Assembly (NCBI GenBank): GCA_016721085.1
Contig: JADKJI010000033.1
Coordinates: 1 to 59,686 of the forward strand
Length of the DNA: 59,686 nucleotides
Reading direction: 5' to 3'
Source: Chitinophagaceae bacterium
GTDB lineage: Bacteria > Bacteroidota > Bacteroidia > Chitinophagales > Chitinophagaceae
Position numbers and translations under genes: made by a program. Shown here piece by piece: positions 37,428 to 47,657 of the stretch. Position 1 is the stretch's first letter. The number at the start of each line of letters is the position of its first letter. The notes beneath the pieces were generated by a model, which was not told where the DNA came from, did no database searches, and was given only the letters and a program-made list of their open reading frames with translations.

Positions 37428-38060
37428 TCATTTTCTTTTATAATACACAGAAGGTATCCAAACCATTATTATTTCGGTAATCAACAAAGGAACAAAGGAA
37501 AAGAAATACTCATTCACCACGCGACGGAAAGTAGCATCAGAAATTGAACCGAAAAGGAAGTTGAGTGATTGGCCATCGTCGATACGAACCATTACAAATG
37601 CGAGTACACAAACATAACTTCTCACCATCATCTGACGATGTGCTTTTGTATTCCTGTTTTTTATAGCTACCCAGGCAAACCAGGTTGCGGTTACAGCAAA
37701 AACAGTAAGAAGGAATAAAGAGATACGGCAAGGTACACAGGTACTGACTAATGATAATCTTCCAGCAGAAATTCCGATCAGCAATATTCCGAACATATAT
37801 AATTTACCTGCAATCCTGTGGAATTTGAGATAACGGTTACGGAAAGCCGGCCAGAATTGTGAGGGGCCAAGTAATAGGGCGAAGGTACCTCCTACCATAT
37901 GCATCGTAACCCAGAGTTGGTTATTAAAAAAAGCTGTGCCGAAAATACGGCTGCGATAGCCATAGAAGTAGGGTATTACGGAATCGTAATAGAAGAATAA
38001 TGAAAGAAATATAAGACATGCCCAAAAAAGGATTTTCCCAAACAATAAAGGTATTCGCAT
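37428..38060 (-). CDS. DUF2306 family membrane protein
   Basis: This 210-residue protein has about six membrane helices. It carries the family core HMVGGTFALLLGPSQFWPAF, then KFHRIAGKLYMFG. Conserved histidines in HMVGG, KFHR and AHRQMMVRSY could bind haem or metal. The function of the family is unknown. It is directly upstream of the PAD-family lipoprotein gene with no gap, so the two are co-transcribed. Confidence 0.85.
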   Translation of the reverse strand: MRIPLLFGKILFWACLIFLSLFFYYDSVIPYFYGYRSRIFGTAFFNNQLWVTMHMVGGTFALLLGPSQFWPAFRNRYLKFHRIAGKLYMFGILLIGISAGRLSLVSTCVPCRISLFLLTVFAVTATWFAWVAIKNRNTKAHRQMMVRSYVCVLAFVMVRIDDGQSLNFLFGSISDATFRRVVNEYFFSFVPLLITEIIMVWIPSVYYKRK

Positions 38061-38588
38061 AAGCAGATGAGTTCTATGATGAATTTAGCCATTTTTAAGC
38101 CTACACAATACAAGGGCCTGTATATATTAATTCAACTAAAAAGTTGGCGTCCATTTGGGTACGAAAACAAATCAAAGATGCCTAAGCCAATAAAAAGTGG
38201 CAATAGCGAAATGTGGTGAATTTAAGGAGTATGACCTGCTTTCGATGTACTATGGCTTAAATAATTGCAGTAAAGGGAGGGCAACAAAAAATCGTTTAAA
38301 GTTGATTCCCGTTTAAGCTTGAGCTAACAATGAATAAACATTATTATTTCCAGGTTCTTTGCAACTATTCGTGCAGCAGGATGCGTCTTGCACTTGTCTA
38401 TCCATTAACCCTTGCAAGCCATAGAGTTACCATAAAAATCCCTTCCAATTCCTTTACTGTTAAGCAGTTAAGGATTCCTCTGAAAAATCGTTCACTCTAA
38501 GTAGTTTCACATATAAAATTTATTTATTTTTACGCTCCCCCCTTGTTGACCGTGCACCGTATCACTATTACCAAAAACTCATGTGCTT
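38061..38588. other. Intergenic region without a recognisable gene
   Basis: These 528 bases lie between divergent genes. The region contains no long ORF, hairpin or repeat that I could recognise and may carry the two promoters. Confidence 0.5.
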
Positions 38589-39161
38589 ATGACTACAATT
38601 AGACTTATCCTATTTATTGGTGCGTGCTTTATTGGCGGTTTTTCTGCCTTGGCCCAGGAGCTTCCCAGAAGTCATGATCCAAAGGCGGAGACTTATTTGA
38701 GTCCTAGTACCAATAAGAAAATCTGCCCTACAACCAATCCCATCATTAATCCATTGACCAATTGGAAATTGAATCCGTTAAAAAATAAGGATATCAATCC
38801 ATTTGAGAATACATCTATCAATCCTCAGTACAAGCCCAACCTGAACCCTAATATCAATGAATTGTTGAACCCTCAGCGTACTATCACGCTCTATCCATCC
38901 AGCAATGCTATCAGGGTTCTTTATCTATTTAATAAAAGCGATGAACTAGCTGGTTATATCACCCAGGCCTCACAGGATGTATTGCTTTGCTTTAGTATTG
39001 CAGGAGAATGGACCTGTTATTATGTAAAGACTCCAGAAGGCACATATAACCAGTTTGAAAAAGATGGTACATGGAATGGCAATTTTATCTGCTATGATAA
39101 TACGGCAGGATATAATCAGTTTGACAAGGAAGGGAAGTGGACTGGGATGCATATAAAATAA
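38589..39161 (+). CDS. Secreted protein with Asn-Pro repeats, unknown function
   Basis: This 190-residue protein starts at MTTIRLILFIGACFIGGFSALAQ, a signal peptide; a GTG two codons upstream is less likely. Residues 45-95 contain NP units every 7-8 residues (TNPIINPLTNWKLNPLKN, then DINPFENTSINPQYKPNLNP). They are reminiscent of short turn repeats. The C-terminal part has two copies of a YNQFDKEGKWTG-type motif, as in MORN-like or protein-clamp repeats. No enzymatic motif is visible and I do not recognise the family. A terminator follows the gene. Confidence 0.8.
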   Translation: MTTIRLILFIGACFIGGFSALAQELPRSHDPKAETYLSPSTNKKICPTTNPIINPLTNWKLNPLKNKDINPFENTSINPQYKPNLNPNINELLNPQRTITLYPSSNAIRVLYLFNKSDELAGYITQASQDVLLCFSIAGEWTCYYVKTPEGTYNQFEKDGTWNGNFICYDNTAGYNQFDKEGKWTGMHIK

Positions 39162-39181
39162 CCATTCCCATAATAAAATTT

Positions 39182-39218
39182 AAATGCCCATACTGCTAAC
39201 AGTAATGGGCATTTTCTT
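39182..39218 (+). terminator. Intrinsic terminator of the Asn-Pro-repeat gene
   Basis: AAATGCCCATACTG and CAGTAATGGGCATTT form a long stem followed by TTCTTTT. Confidence 0.8.
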
Positions 39219-39266
39219 TTAGGATAGCTCTGCTACAGAGCAAGGTTCAATGGTTAAATCCCTTTA

Positions 39267-40436
39267 TTATCTATTTAATCGCTTCCAGTCTTCTTTAAAC
39301 TCCACACTTGGATCAAATGCAGGATTATTAGAGAGGATATAGGTTCCATCTCCCTTACTCCAGGCGTTGGTATAGCCATTGGTAAGTTCTACTTTATTAC
39401 CGCCTTCATCTGTCCAGCTATCAACACCTCTTAAGTATTGACTGAACTGTTGCTGAAAATCGTCTGAGTTACTTTTATTGGAATTTTTTTCCCAATTACG
39501 AATGATACCGTTGCTGATTTCTTCCTGAGCCTGTCTTGTTATTTCAATCTGTTTACCTAATTCTATCTGTGCATTCCTGCCAATTGCGCTTAACACACTT
39601 TGAACTGCTGAAGACCATTGCGGATTTATCCGGCCACTGCCCATAAAAGTGCTCAATAATTTTCTGGCCATCTCTTCCTTTCCTGCTTCATACTTCATCA
39701 CAACCCGCATAGACACATAACACTGATACGTATTACTCATTCCACCCTGAGTCCCGGGCATTGTAGTTATAGTTTGCATTATTGTACACAAGGCAATACC
39801 CTCCTTACCATCACTAAATTGCAATACACCCTCAGCAGCACTACCCCGATGAGTATAGGCATTATTTCCAGCTTGTCGGGCCATATTGGTCATTTGTCTG
39901 GCGCCTTGATCCATTGCCGCTTGCAAAGCACTAATTATGGATGTACTCTTTACCTTAGCATTAACAGCTGAAGCTAATCCTTTACTTATATACCCTGCAG
40001 CATCCAGCGGCTGGGCAATACTGCAGGAATGCATATTAAACCCACGCTGCATAGCATCGAGATAAACAGGATCGTCACTCCAATCGAATTGAGTAACTGG
40101 TAAGAAAAACAACTCGAATGCATTATCGGGAGAAGTAGCCTGCACTCCTGCTTGTACAATTTCAGCAATGCATTTATTGGTTGCATTCCATTGTACTCCT
40201 GCATTTACCTTCCAGTTAGCAGGCAATAAGAAGGAACTCACTTCAACAGGTTGATTGAAGCCTTGTCTGTCCTCTACACGAAACCTTTTCAATAATACAT
40301 AATCCTTACCTTCCTGCATGTTTCCCTTGTTTGTGTTATTATCTGATGATCCCGCCTCTTTATTTGATTCTTGGCACGACAATAAGAAGCAAAGACAACC
40401 TGCAATGATCCATCTGAAATTGCGCTTTAAGAACAT
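39267..40436 (-). CDS. Lipoprotein of unknown function
   Basis: This 389-residue protein has a lipoprotein signal (MFLKRNFRWIIAGCLCFLLSC, lipid Cys21) and a short Asn/Asp-rich spacer. The mature part includes VSSFLLPANWKVNAGVQW, YLDAMQRGFNMHSC and a C-terminal helix-rich portion with IELGKQIEITRQAQEEI. It ends FDPSVEFKEDWKRLNR. There is no recognised catalytic motif. It points the same way as the serine hydrolase gene 30 bases upstream, so the pair is probably co-transcribed. Function cannot be assigned. Confidence 0.75.
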   Translation of the reverse strand: MFLKRNFRWIIAGCLCFLLSCQESNKEAGSSDNNTNKGNMQEGKDYVLLKRFRVEDRQGFNQPVEVSSFLLPANWKVNAGVQWNATNKCIAEIVQAGVQATSPDNAFELFFLPVTQFDWSDDPVYLDAMQRGFNMHSCSIAQPLDAAGYISKGLASAVNAKVKSTSIISALQAAMDQGARQMTNMARQAGNNAYTHRGSAAEGVLQFSDGKEGIALCTIMQTITTMPGTQGGMSNTYQCYVSMRVVMKYEAGKEEMARKLLSTFMGSGRINPQWSSAVQSVLSAIGRNAQIELGKQIEITRQAQEEISNGIIRNWEKNSNKSNSDDFQQQFSQYLRGVDSWTDEGGNKVELTNGYTNAWSKGDGTYILSNNPAFDPSVEFKEDWKRLNR

Positions 40437-40465
40437 AATCAGTTATTGGTTTTTATTCTGAATAA

Positions 40466-41650
40466 TTAGAACTGGTCAATAGCCTGCCATGAATATCCGG
40501 AATTCTTTACAATATCGAGCAAAACATCCTGCAATCCATATACGAAAGGGTTTTCACCAGCTGTTGGATCCACCCTCGAATTCAGCAATATGGCTGTACA
40601 CATTCCATTATCATGTCGCATGAAACCGGTACGGGTACCAGGCAGACTTCCATAATTAAACCATACGCTCTCAGAACTCCAGATGCCTATACCGCAAGCA
40701 TATCCGGAATAGGCGGCAGAAGGTGTTGTAAGTTGCGTAATGGTTGATGCATTTAAAATATCAGGACGGGTTGAAAATCCATCAACTGCTGTAACTATTT
40801 TCAAAAGATCGGCTGCGGTTGAAATCAATCCGCCATCTGCATCTCTTCTTGGGAAGGCGATGGTGTATGTATATGGAGCATCACTACCTTGTCCAGAATA
40901 AGACACTTCATTTGATTTCTTATCTGCCAGGGTTTTGCCGGCAATATCTAAACTGTTTGCCCCAACGCCAGCGCCAAGGTCTTCCTTGATATAGTTGATA
41001 TAAGATTTGCCGGAAATTTTTTCAACGATGCGTCCCAATATGAAATAGTTCACATTGCTATAATCATAGAATGTACCCGGTGCTTTTGGCATGGTGCGGG
41101 TATTGATAATCCAATCGAGCAACTGTTTATTGGTATAAGCAGGATTAGCATCTATTACATCACCGCCTGTGGAAGCACCCCATGCTCCTGTTACATGCTG
41201 CAAAAGCTGACGAACTGTTATAGCAGTAAGATTTGCATTATATGGTGCCGTACCATAATCAGTACCCAGAATAGAACCAGCACCAAACACTTTTCCATCA
41301 AGGGTAATCTTACCCTCCTGAACCAATTTAAGAATAGCAATACCCGTATAAGATTTGGAAACACTGGCCAACCTGAAACGATGTGCAGTAGTCAACTTTT
41401 CATTGGTAGTTTTATCGGCAACCCCATACGCTTTTAAATATACCAGCTTGCCGTTCTTAGAAACAGCCAGAGAAGCACCGGGAATATTATAGGTAGCCAT
41501 AAAAGCCTGTAATTTTCCGTCAATTGCTGCAATATCTTTCTGAGTATCCGGCACAGGAGGAGGAGTAGGCTCGGTACCACTCTTTTTACAGGCAATCAAC
41601 ACTGTTGCAGACAGCATCACAAGTACAAGTCCTTTAATGATTCGTAACAT
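40466..41650 (-). CDS. Lipoprotein serine hydrolase of the beta-lactamase class C/penicillin-binding family
   Basis: This 394-residue protein has a lipoprotein signal (…SATVLIAC, Cys21). A Pro-rich spacer is followed by the beta-lactamase-like fold: the SxxK motif is Ser96-Val-Ser-Lys99 in LASVSKSYTG, and the YxN motif is in YDYSNVNYFILGRI. The third motif region is in SLPGTRTGFMRHDNG. Members include esterases, D-aminopeptidases and DD-carboxypeptidases; beta-lactamase activity is possible but not implied. Lipidation places it in the periplasm or on the outer membrane. It is upstream of the unknown lipoprotein and in the same direction. Confidence 0.85.
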   Translation of the reverse strand: MLRIIKGLVLVMLSATVLIACKKSGTEPTPPPVPDTQKDIAAIDGKLQAFMATYNIPGASLAVSKNGKLVYLKAYGVADKTTNEKLTTAHRFRLASVSKSYTGIAILKLVQEGKITLDGKVFGAGSILGTDYGTAPYNANLTAITVRQLLQHVTGAWGASTGGDVIDANPAYTNKQLLDWIINTRTMPKAPGTFYDYSNVNYFILGRIVEKISGKSYINYIKEDLGAGVGANSLDIAGKTLADKKSNEVSYSGQGSDAPYTYTIAFPRRDADGGLISTAADLLKIVTAVDGFSTRPDILNASTITQLTTPSAAYSGYACGIGIWSSESVWFNYGSLPGTRTGFMRHDNGMCTAILLNSRVDPTAGENPFVYGLQDVLLDIVKNSGYSWQAIDQF

Positions 41651-41841
41651 AAAAGCGATTTTATTTAAGGAATAAGGTTTATGACCAAGCTATGCTTGCT
41701 ATACCAAAACAACTGATTGTCCACAGCGCCACCTATACTCCATTTGGATAGGTTTGTACATCGTATTAATTACTAGGTTTGTAACGCTATTCCAACCCTG
41801 TATTTCAGCAAACCTTAACAGCCCTTTTACAAATCGCTTCA

Positions 41842-43836
41842 ATGAGAGAACCACTTCTTGATACACATAAAAAATCATTCCCCTTAATTCTAGGGTTATG
41901 TCTTCTATTACCCTTTTTTCTTCCCGGTAGTGCAAATGCACAGAATAAAAAAATAGATAGCCTCCGTTTGCTATTACATTCCACCAAAGAACCTGCAGTA
42001 CAATTGAGCCACCTATTAAGTCTTGGGAAAGAGAAGAATTCATTACCAGCAGATTCGATTTATTGGTATGGAGAACAAGCCAAAAAAATAGCCATACAAT
42101 TAAAAGACTCAAAAAGTGAGGCATGGGCTGACTACGGACTCTACTCGCACCTTCTTGTTACCGGCCAGGCAGATAGTCTGCTTAAAACAATTGACAGTTA
42201 TCTTTCTAAGACAGAAGTAATTGAAGACCGAGATCTTTATTACAAGATGGCATTATTGAAAGCCAATGCCCTGAATCGTCAAAACAAGTTAAATGAAGCC
42301 ATCGAGCTTCAATTACAATTGCTCACCAGTGCCCAAAAAGAGAATGCCACTGAATCAGTATTATTTCTAATGAATTACATCGGTGCTTCTTACTTAAATC
42401 TCAACAAATTGGAAGAGTCTAAAATCTGGTGGATGAAAGCCCTTGACATTATTAATTCATCTACTCCTGAGATTTACTCATATATAGAAGCCACAATCCT
42501 CGGCAATCTTGGATTATATTACTATAACATGTTAGCGGGTCCGGTTTCACTTTCTTATAAAGACTCTTGCAGGTTTTTCCTTGACAAATCGATAGCTATT
42601 GCAAAAAAATACGAATTGCTTGGTGTCCAGGCATCTGGATTAGTGCTGAAGGGGAATTTTTTATCCCGCACAGGACAAATGAAAGAAGCTGAACAATTAT
42701 TAAACGAGGGAATTAGTATCCGCAAAAAAGTAGGAGATCCATTTTATATACTGCAAGACCTTATCAACCTGGGAGGATACTACTATACTATTGGACAATA
42801 TGAAAAAGCAGGGCTATTATTAATGAAGGAATTTCATTAGCAAGCAAAAACAGTATCAAAGCCGACAGATTAGCTATGTTAGGATTGATAGCATATAGTT
42901 ATAAAGCAGAACACAAATATGAAGCATATGGAACGGCACTTGAACAATTCATACAGGCTGCAGACTCAGTAAACCGCATAAACAGTTCATTACAATTGGC
43001 AGAGATACAAACAAAATACAATGTTCAACAAAAGGAGCTGCAGATTGCTGCGCAACAATTTTCTTTATTGAAAAGAAAATATCTTCTTTATGGCTCTTCC
43101 ATATTAGTATTGATTGGAATCATTGCAGGCTATATCGGATTCACTAATTATCGGGCAAAACAAAAATTGCTATTAGAAATTGCTGTAGACAAGGAGAAGA
43201 AAGAAAAAGAGATTGCCGTAAGAACAGCTCAAGAAAAAGAAAGGGTACGAATTGCCGCTGACCTTCATGATAATATTGGTGTACAGGCAAGTGCCATATT
43301 ATATGGCACCGAATTATTACAAACAGGCACAGAAAAAAATTCTGAAATAGTCGATACCCTGCACGATACAGCCAAAGAGATGTTAGTAAACCTAAAGGGA
43401 AACCTTATGGGCTATGAATAACTCAGATATTCAGGCTACAGAATGCTGGATACGCATCATCAATTTCTGCAAGCAGATGGAAAAACATTATAGCCATATC
43501 CAAATAAGTGCTTCAGGAAGTACTCCACCTGAATACCCACTTGATTCCATATCTGCACTACACCTAATGATGATTGTAAAAGAAGCTGTAAACAATGGGG
43601 CACGTCATGCTACAGCCAATTTGATAAGTGTTTCAAGTGCCGTAAACAATAATCAATGGCAGTTGGTTATAAGCGATAATGGAAAAGGGTTTGACTGGAA
43701 AGGGCAGCAACCATCAAAAGATAGTAATGGCATTACGAATATGACAGAAAGGGCAAAAGCTATCGGAGCAGAATTTGAACTTAAATCGCAACAAGACAAA
43801 GGAACATCTATTCAATTAACTATTCCAATATCCTGA
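41842..43836 (+). pseudogene. TPR-containing sensor histidine kinase (HisKA_3 type), broken by two frameshifts
   Basis: Three adjoining frames (41842-42840, 42876-43421, 43414-43836) form one gene of about 660 codons. After a signal peptide comes a TPR region (about residues 45-330, for example NQTTQ-free helical repeats such as LNKLEESKIWWMKALDII). A membrane helix follows (YLLYGSSILVLIGIIAGYI), then the phospho-acceptor motif ERVRIAADLHDNIGVQ and an HATPase domain with EAVNNGARHATAN and DNGKGFDW. At about 42822 one A is missing (restored LLLNEGISLASKN). At about 43400 one base is extra (restored NLRETLWAMNNSDIQ, the expected motif). Both slips are in homopolymers. It would phosphorylate the regulator encoded just downstream. 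Confidence 0.85.
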
Positions 43837-43880
43837 AATAAATCAGATAGAAGACCTGCTAATCCTAAAACTTAAAACGA

Positions 43881-44547
43881 ATGATCAAGATCGGAATCGT
43901 GGAGGATAAATCCAACAACCGGAGAATCATAAAAGATAAACTGGCTCGCAATCCTTCATTTCAGTTAGTAATGGAATCAACGAATGGAGAAGAGTTTCTT
44001 GAGACTATTCAGAAAATGAATACTGATGAAAGGCCTCATATTGTACTCATGGATTTGGAAATGCCGGTTGTTGACGGTGTTACAGCTATCGCCACCGCAT
44101 CTTCTTTATATCCTGATATAAAATTTGTTGTATTGACAATTTTCGATGATGACAATAAGATTTTTAGTGCCATTCGGTCCGGGAGCTTGTGGCTATCTCT
44201 TGAAAGAAGAAAGCGGTCAGGTAATTAGTGAAATGCTGATGAACTTATGGGAAAGCGGAGCAGGCCCCATCTCACCTAGCGTTGCCTATAAGATATTACA
44301 AATGGTTCAGAAACCAGTCGCTGAAATAAGTGAAAAGGAAAAGGAGGAAAATCCCTTTCAGCTTAGCGACCGTGAACGAGAAATACTTCAATTACTCAGT
44401 GAAGGATTAGAATATAAAGAGATTGGCACTAAACTTTTCATAAGTCCAAATACGGTCAAAAAACATTGCATTAATATTTATGCAAAATTGCATGTGAATA
44501 GCAAGACACAAGCATTACGTATCGCTTACTCCAAACGGCTTATTTAA
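43881..44547 (+). pseudogene. NarL/LuxR-type response regulator, one frameshift
   Basis: Two overlapping frames (43881-44228 and 44146-44547) form one regulator of about 221 codons. The receiver domain has IGIVEDKSNNRRI, the phospho-acceptor in VLMDLEMPVVDGV and the switch region VVLTIFDDD. The frame slips near 44178-44190, where one extra base separates IRSG from ACGYLLKEESG. The DNA-binding domain follows, with LSDREREILQLLSEGLEYKE and SPNTVKKHCINIYAKL. It is the partner of the upstream kinase, 44 bases away, and presumably a transcription activator. The break is probably a base-call error. Confidence 0.87.
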
Positions 44548-44932
44548 CAGACTGGCTACTTCTATTCAACCACAGATGTCTTATTGAAAGTATAGCCACA
44601 ATTACAAAAGGAAGAGTTGAAATAATTATCTTAAAGTTAACGCTCAATATTCCAACCAATAACATAAACAGAAGTAATAGGGCTAAGCCTGAGAGTCCTA
44701 TTAGAGTTAGTACTTTGCTGGGATTCTTCTGGAAAATCGTAATCAACAAAATAATTTGTCCGGCTAATGGCAACACTGTAAAAGGGTGCAACACTGATGT
44801 TGGATCGGTAAACAATTTGCCGATTATTTCTGCTTCAGCCTGAAAAAGGAATAGGTGACTATCCTTTCCCCATTGTAAAAAGCCTATGAGGGAGGTGAGG
44901 ATGAGAAGGGTGTTGAGTATTTTTATTTTCAC
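44540..44932 (-). CDS. Small integral membrane protein, unknown function
   Basis: This 130-residue protein has four predicted membrane helices, for example ILNTLLILTSLIGFLQW, FTVLPLAGQIILLITIF, LTLIGLSGLALLLLFMLLVG and IIISTLPFVIVAILSI. It has no recognised family motif. It is convergent with the response regulator and overlaps its last bases. It begins right next to the field of composite repeats that fills the rest of the window. Confidence 0.75.
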   Translation of the reverse strand: MKIKILNTLLILTSLIGFLQWGKDSHLFLFQAEAEIIGKLFTDPTSVLHPFTVLPLAGQIILLITIFQKNPSKVLTLIGLSGLALLLLFMLLVGILSVNFKIIISTLPFVIVAILSIRHLWLNRSSQSVK

Positions 44933-44989
44933 AGTAGTGCTTTTGGGATAAATGTATCGGATTTCAACTGAAATTAAATTGACTTGGAC

Positions 44990-45430
44990 TGGGTAGGTTA
45001 AAAATTAACAGCCAATACAGACTGGGATTAATATGATTTATGGGATTAGCTGTGATTGTTGCTTGTCTTACACAGGATTTATAGGATTAAAGGAAATACA
45101 GGATTAACAGCCAATACAGACTGGGATTAATATGATTTATGGGATTAGCTGTGATTGTTGTTTGTCTTATTCAGGATTCTTTACCGCTGAGGTGCGTGTC
45201 TTCACGCACCTCCTATCTCCGTCGCAGTGTCTCCCGCACTGCATCTCATACAATTTGGGTGGCAGAAGGGGACACTGCGAAGTGGCGAAGACAAAACATC
45301 AACAGCCAATACAGACTGGGATTAATATGATTTATGGGATTAGCTGTGATTGTTGTTTGTCTTATACAGGATTCTTTACCGCTGAGGTGCGTGTCTTCAC
45401 GCACCTCCTAACTCCGTCTCAGTGCCTACT
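44990..45430 (+). repeat. Composite GGGATTAGCTG repeat block A
   Basis: Three copies of the unit AACAGCCAATACAGACTGGG, then ATTAATATGATTTATGGGATTAGCTGTGATTG (adjoining pieces), are joined to two hairpin modules GAGGTGCGTGTCTTCACGCACCTC (a 10-base-pair stem in two adjacent arms). Between 45220 and 45280 the paired words GCAGTGTC and GACACTGC occur. The unit is the rightward orientation of the family described in the findings. ORFs through it are spurious. Confidence 0.85.
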
Positions 45431-45628
45431 CCAATAAGTTTTAAATAATCGTGATGTATGAAGCGGATAATGCGACATTTGTTACTAAATAGAATTTAGA
45501 GATCCTCAAATTCATTACTGTATCTTTAGTAAGTCAACATTTCGAATCCTTACTCATTGGAATTTTCTATCATATAGCGCTCCTGCCTTTTACTTGTCCG
45601 AATTATTCATCGATTAAACTTAACTATT
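45431..45628. other. Upstream region of the cupin gene
   Basis: This is AT-rich non-repeat DNA between repeat block A and the cupin start. A promoter is expected but no confident -33/-7 pair was recognised. Confidence 0.4.
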
Positions 45629-46165
45629 ATGAAGAGAGGTAAATTTATTGCTGCTGCAATTGCAATCGTGGCTACCCCATTCAATTCCATATCCAATACT
45701 TATACCAAATGGCAACAAAATAAAAAAGGGTTCAAAATTCCAGCAGGCGAAGGAAGAATACATGGCCATATTCAATTGAAAGGTGTCAATAAGAATATAT
45801 TAGATGTAAAAATTTCGGGAAGCGATACCAACGGAGATATTGCCATCTTCGAACAAACCTCATTATCGCAAGGGAGAGGCACTCCACTTCATATCCATCC
45901 GGCCCAGGATGAAGTGTTTTATGTTTTAGAAGGAGCCTATCATTTCCAGGTGGGTGAAGATAAATTCCATTTGAATGCAGGCGACAGTATATTTCTTCCA
46001 AGGAAAGTTGCACATGCGTGGACACAGGTATCAGAAAAAGGCCGAATGACAGTGATACTGCAACCAGCAGGTAAACTCGAAAACTTCTTCATTACCGTTG
46101 CCGCCATGGACCATGAACCCAGTCAGGCTGAAATGAAAAAGATTTATTTGAAGATAATGATATGA
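45629..46165 (+). CDS. Exported cupin-domain protein
   Basis: This 178-residue protein has an N-terminal hydrophobic start (MKRGKFIAAAIAIVATPF) that may be a signal or a Tat-like leader. A cupin barrel follows, with the metal-ligand pattern HIHPAQDEVFYVLEG and LNAGDSIFLPRKVAHAW. Metal ligands are inferred as the two histidines, the glutamate of QDE and the later histidine. Cupins range from dioxygenases to sugar binders; no substrate is readable. It stands alone between repeat blocks. Confidence 0.85.
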   Translation: MKRGKFIAAAIAIVATPFNSISNTYTKWQQNKKGFKIPAGEGRIHGHIQLKGVNKNILDVKISGSDTNGDIAIFEQTSLSQGRGTPLHIHPAQDEVFYVLEGAYHFQVGEDKFHLNAGDSIFLPRKVAHAWTQVSEKGRMTVILQPAGKLENFFITVAAMDHEPSQAEMKKIYLKIMI

Positions 46166-46204
46166 TTGTTGTGGGGCCACCACTAAAGATTGACTGAGAT
46201 AAAA

Positions 46205-46500
46205 CTGGACCTTGATGTGAAAGGATAATAGGGATGCACAGGATGAACAGCCAATACAGACTGGGATTTTTGTGATTTATTTGATTAGCTGGGATTACTA
46301 TTTGTCTATAACAGGATTAAAGGATTTAAGGAAATGCAGGATGAACAACAACTGGGATTAATAGGATTTTTTGCTTAGCTGTGATTTCAATTTCTTATTA
46401 GGCAATGTTACCCATTTCATCAATTGCCGCTGAGGTGCGAGTCTTCACGCACTTCCTTACTTCGTCGCAGTGTCACTCTCACTGCATTTCACCACCGGAT
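46205..46500 (+). repeat. Composite repeat block B
   Basis: It starts with GGACCTTGATGTGAAAGG and contains two partial copies of the CAGCCAATACAGACTGGG unit, then CCGCTGAGGTGCGAGTCTTC with CACGCAC, and GTCGCAGTGTC. The leader GGACCTTGATG recurs at about 50138 and 59512. The right part runs up to the next gene without another feature. Confidence 0.8.
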
Positions 46501-46664
46501 AAACAGTCTCCCCTACCGCTCAGGAAATGATTATTCATAGAAATAACACTTGGATTATTTTCATGAAAATCATATTTCCGGGAGAAATCGGTTATGGAAC
46601 ATAACAGGTTGAATAAACTGTAAATCTCTAAAAACTTTCTCCCCAATAATTCGAAAAACACAAT

Positions 46665-47657
46665 ATGAAGAAGATTATTTTACTTCTTGTCCTAATTGAA
46701 TCTATAAACGTGCAAGCACAGAATGTTGGAATCGGAATTACAAATCCCATTAAAGCAAAACTGGAAGTTAACGGAGGTGTTGGCCGTACTGTTGGACTCT
46801 TCGGAGGGGAAGGTGTTGGAATTTCGTTGCAGAGAGAATTTCCAGCAGTTGGATTCAATCAGTATTTTGATGGTACATCAAGTCGCTATATAGGCAATGG
46901 CTTTGCCGCAGTAAACTGGTTCAATCCGGCATCAGGCACATTGAATTTCGATATGCTGCCAGTAGGTATTGCAAATGGTACCAACGCCAGTAGCAGGGTT
47001 ATGACAATTACAAATCTGGGAAATATTGGTATTGGAAATGCTCCTACAAATGGTCAACTTCAATTAAATAATGAACTTAAAAACAGAAAATTCGTCTTAT
47101 ACGAGAGTGCCAACAATGATTTTCAATATTATGGATTTGGTATCGAAAATGGAGGACTTCGATACAATGTAGATGCGGTTGGTGCATCGCATCGATTTTA
47201 TGCCGCAACTGGAAGTGGCAGCGCTTCATTACTTATGTCTATAACAGGCAACCAGGTTATCCAAATGGGTTCTGGAACTGGAAAAGTTGGCATAAACACT
47301 CTCCCATTCGCACCACAAACAGCGTTGGAAATAAACGGTGGTGTTTCCTTGCGAACAGTAGGTGTTACAGTAACCAATGCTAGTCCTACCATAACTGTCG
47401 GTGACCGTTCTTATATATTCATAACTTCTGGTCAGCAAAATGTTCAGGTTTCCATATTTCTAACAGATGGAGTATCTGCAGGACAGTTACTTATATTAGA
47501 GAGTTCTACCAGCAACAATTTCATTGGGGTAGACATTGACAATGCTTCAAATTTAAAATTAGCAGGTGGTGGTTTCAGAATGCAAGGTGGCTCCACCTTG
47601 ACCATGATCTGGAACGGAACTAAATGGGTTGAGATTTGCAGGTCGAATAATTTCTAA
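46665..47657 (+). CDS. Secreted tail-fibre-like repeat protein
   Basis: This 330-residue protein has a signal peptide (MKKIILLLVLIESINVQA) followed by NVGIGITNPIKAKLEVNGG. This is the recurrent IGT-P-A-L-V-G pattern of bacterial surface and phage tail-like fibres, and it recurs as GKVGINTLPFAPQTALEING. No C-terminal chaperone domain is present. It ends TMIWNGTKWVEICRSNNF. It is inferred to be a secreted structural or adhesive fibre. It sits between repeat blocks B and C. Confidence 0.8.
   Translation: MKKIILLLVLIESINVQAQNVGIGITNPIKAKLEVNGGVGRTVGLFGGEGVGISLQREFPAVGFNQYFDGTSSRYIGNGFAAVNWFNPASGTLNFDMLPVGIANGTNASSRVMTITNLGNIGIGNAPTNGQLQLNNELKNRKFVLYESANNDFQYYGFGIENGGLRYNVDAVGASHRFYAATGSGSASLLMSITGNQVIQMGSGTGKVGINTLPFAPQTALEINGGVSLRTVGVTVTNASPTITVGDRSYIFITSGQQNVQVSIFLTDGVSAGQLLILESSTSNNFIGVDIDNASNLKLAGGGFRMQGGSTLTMIWNGTKWVEICRSNNF

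Noticed and set aside
41699..42124. Leftward ORF of 141 codons
   Set aside because: It overlaps the start of the sensor kinase on the other strand and lacks recognisable motifs.
45132..45437. Rightward ORFs in repeat block A
   Set aside because: Two near-identical peptide copies simply reflect the DNA repeat.
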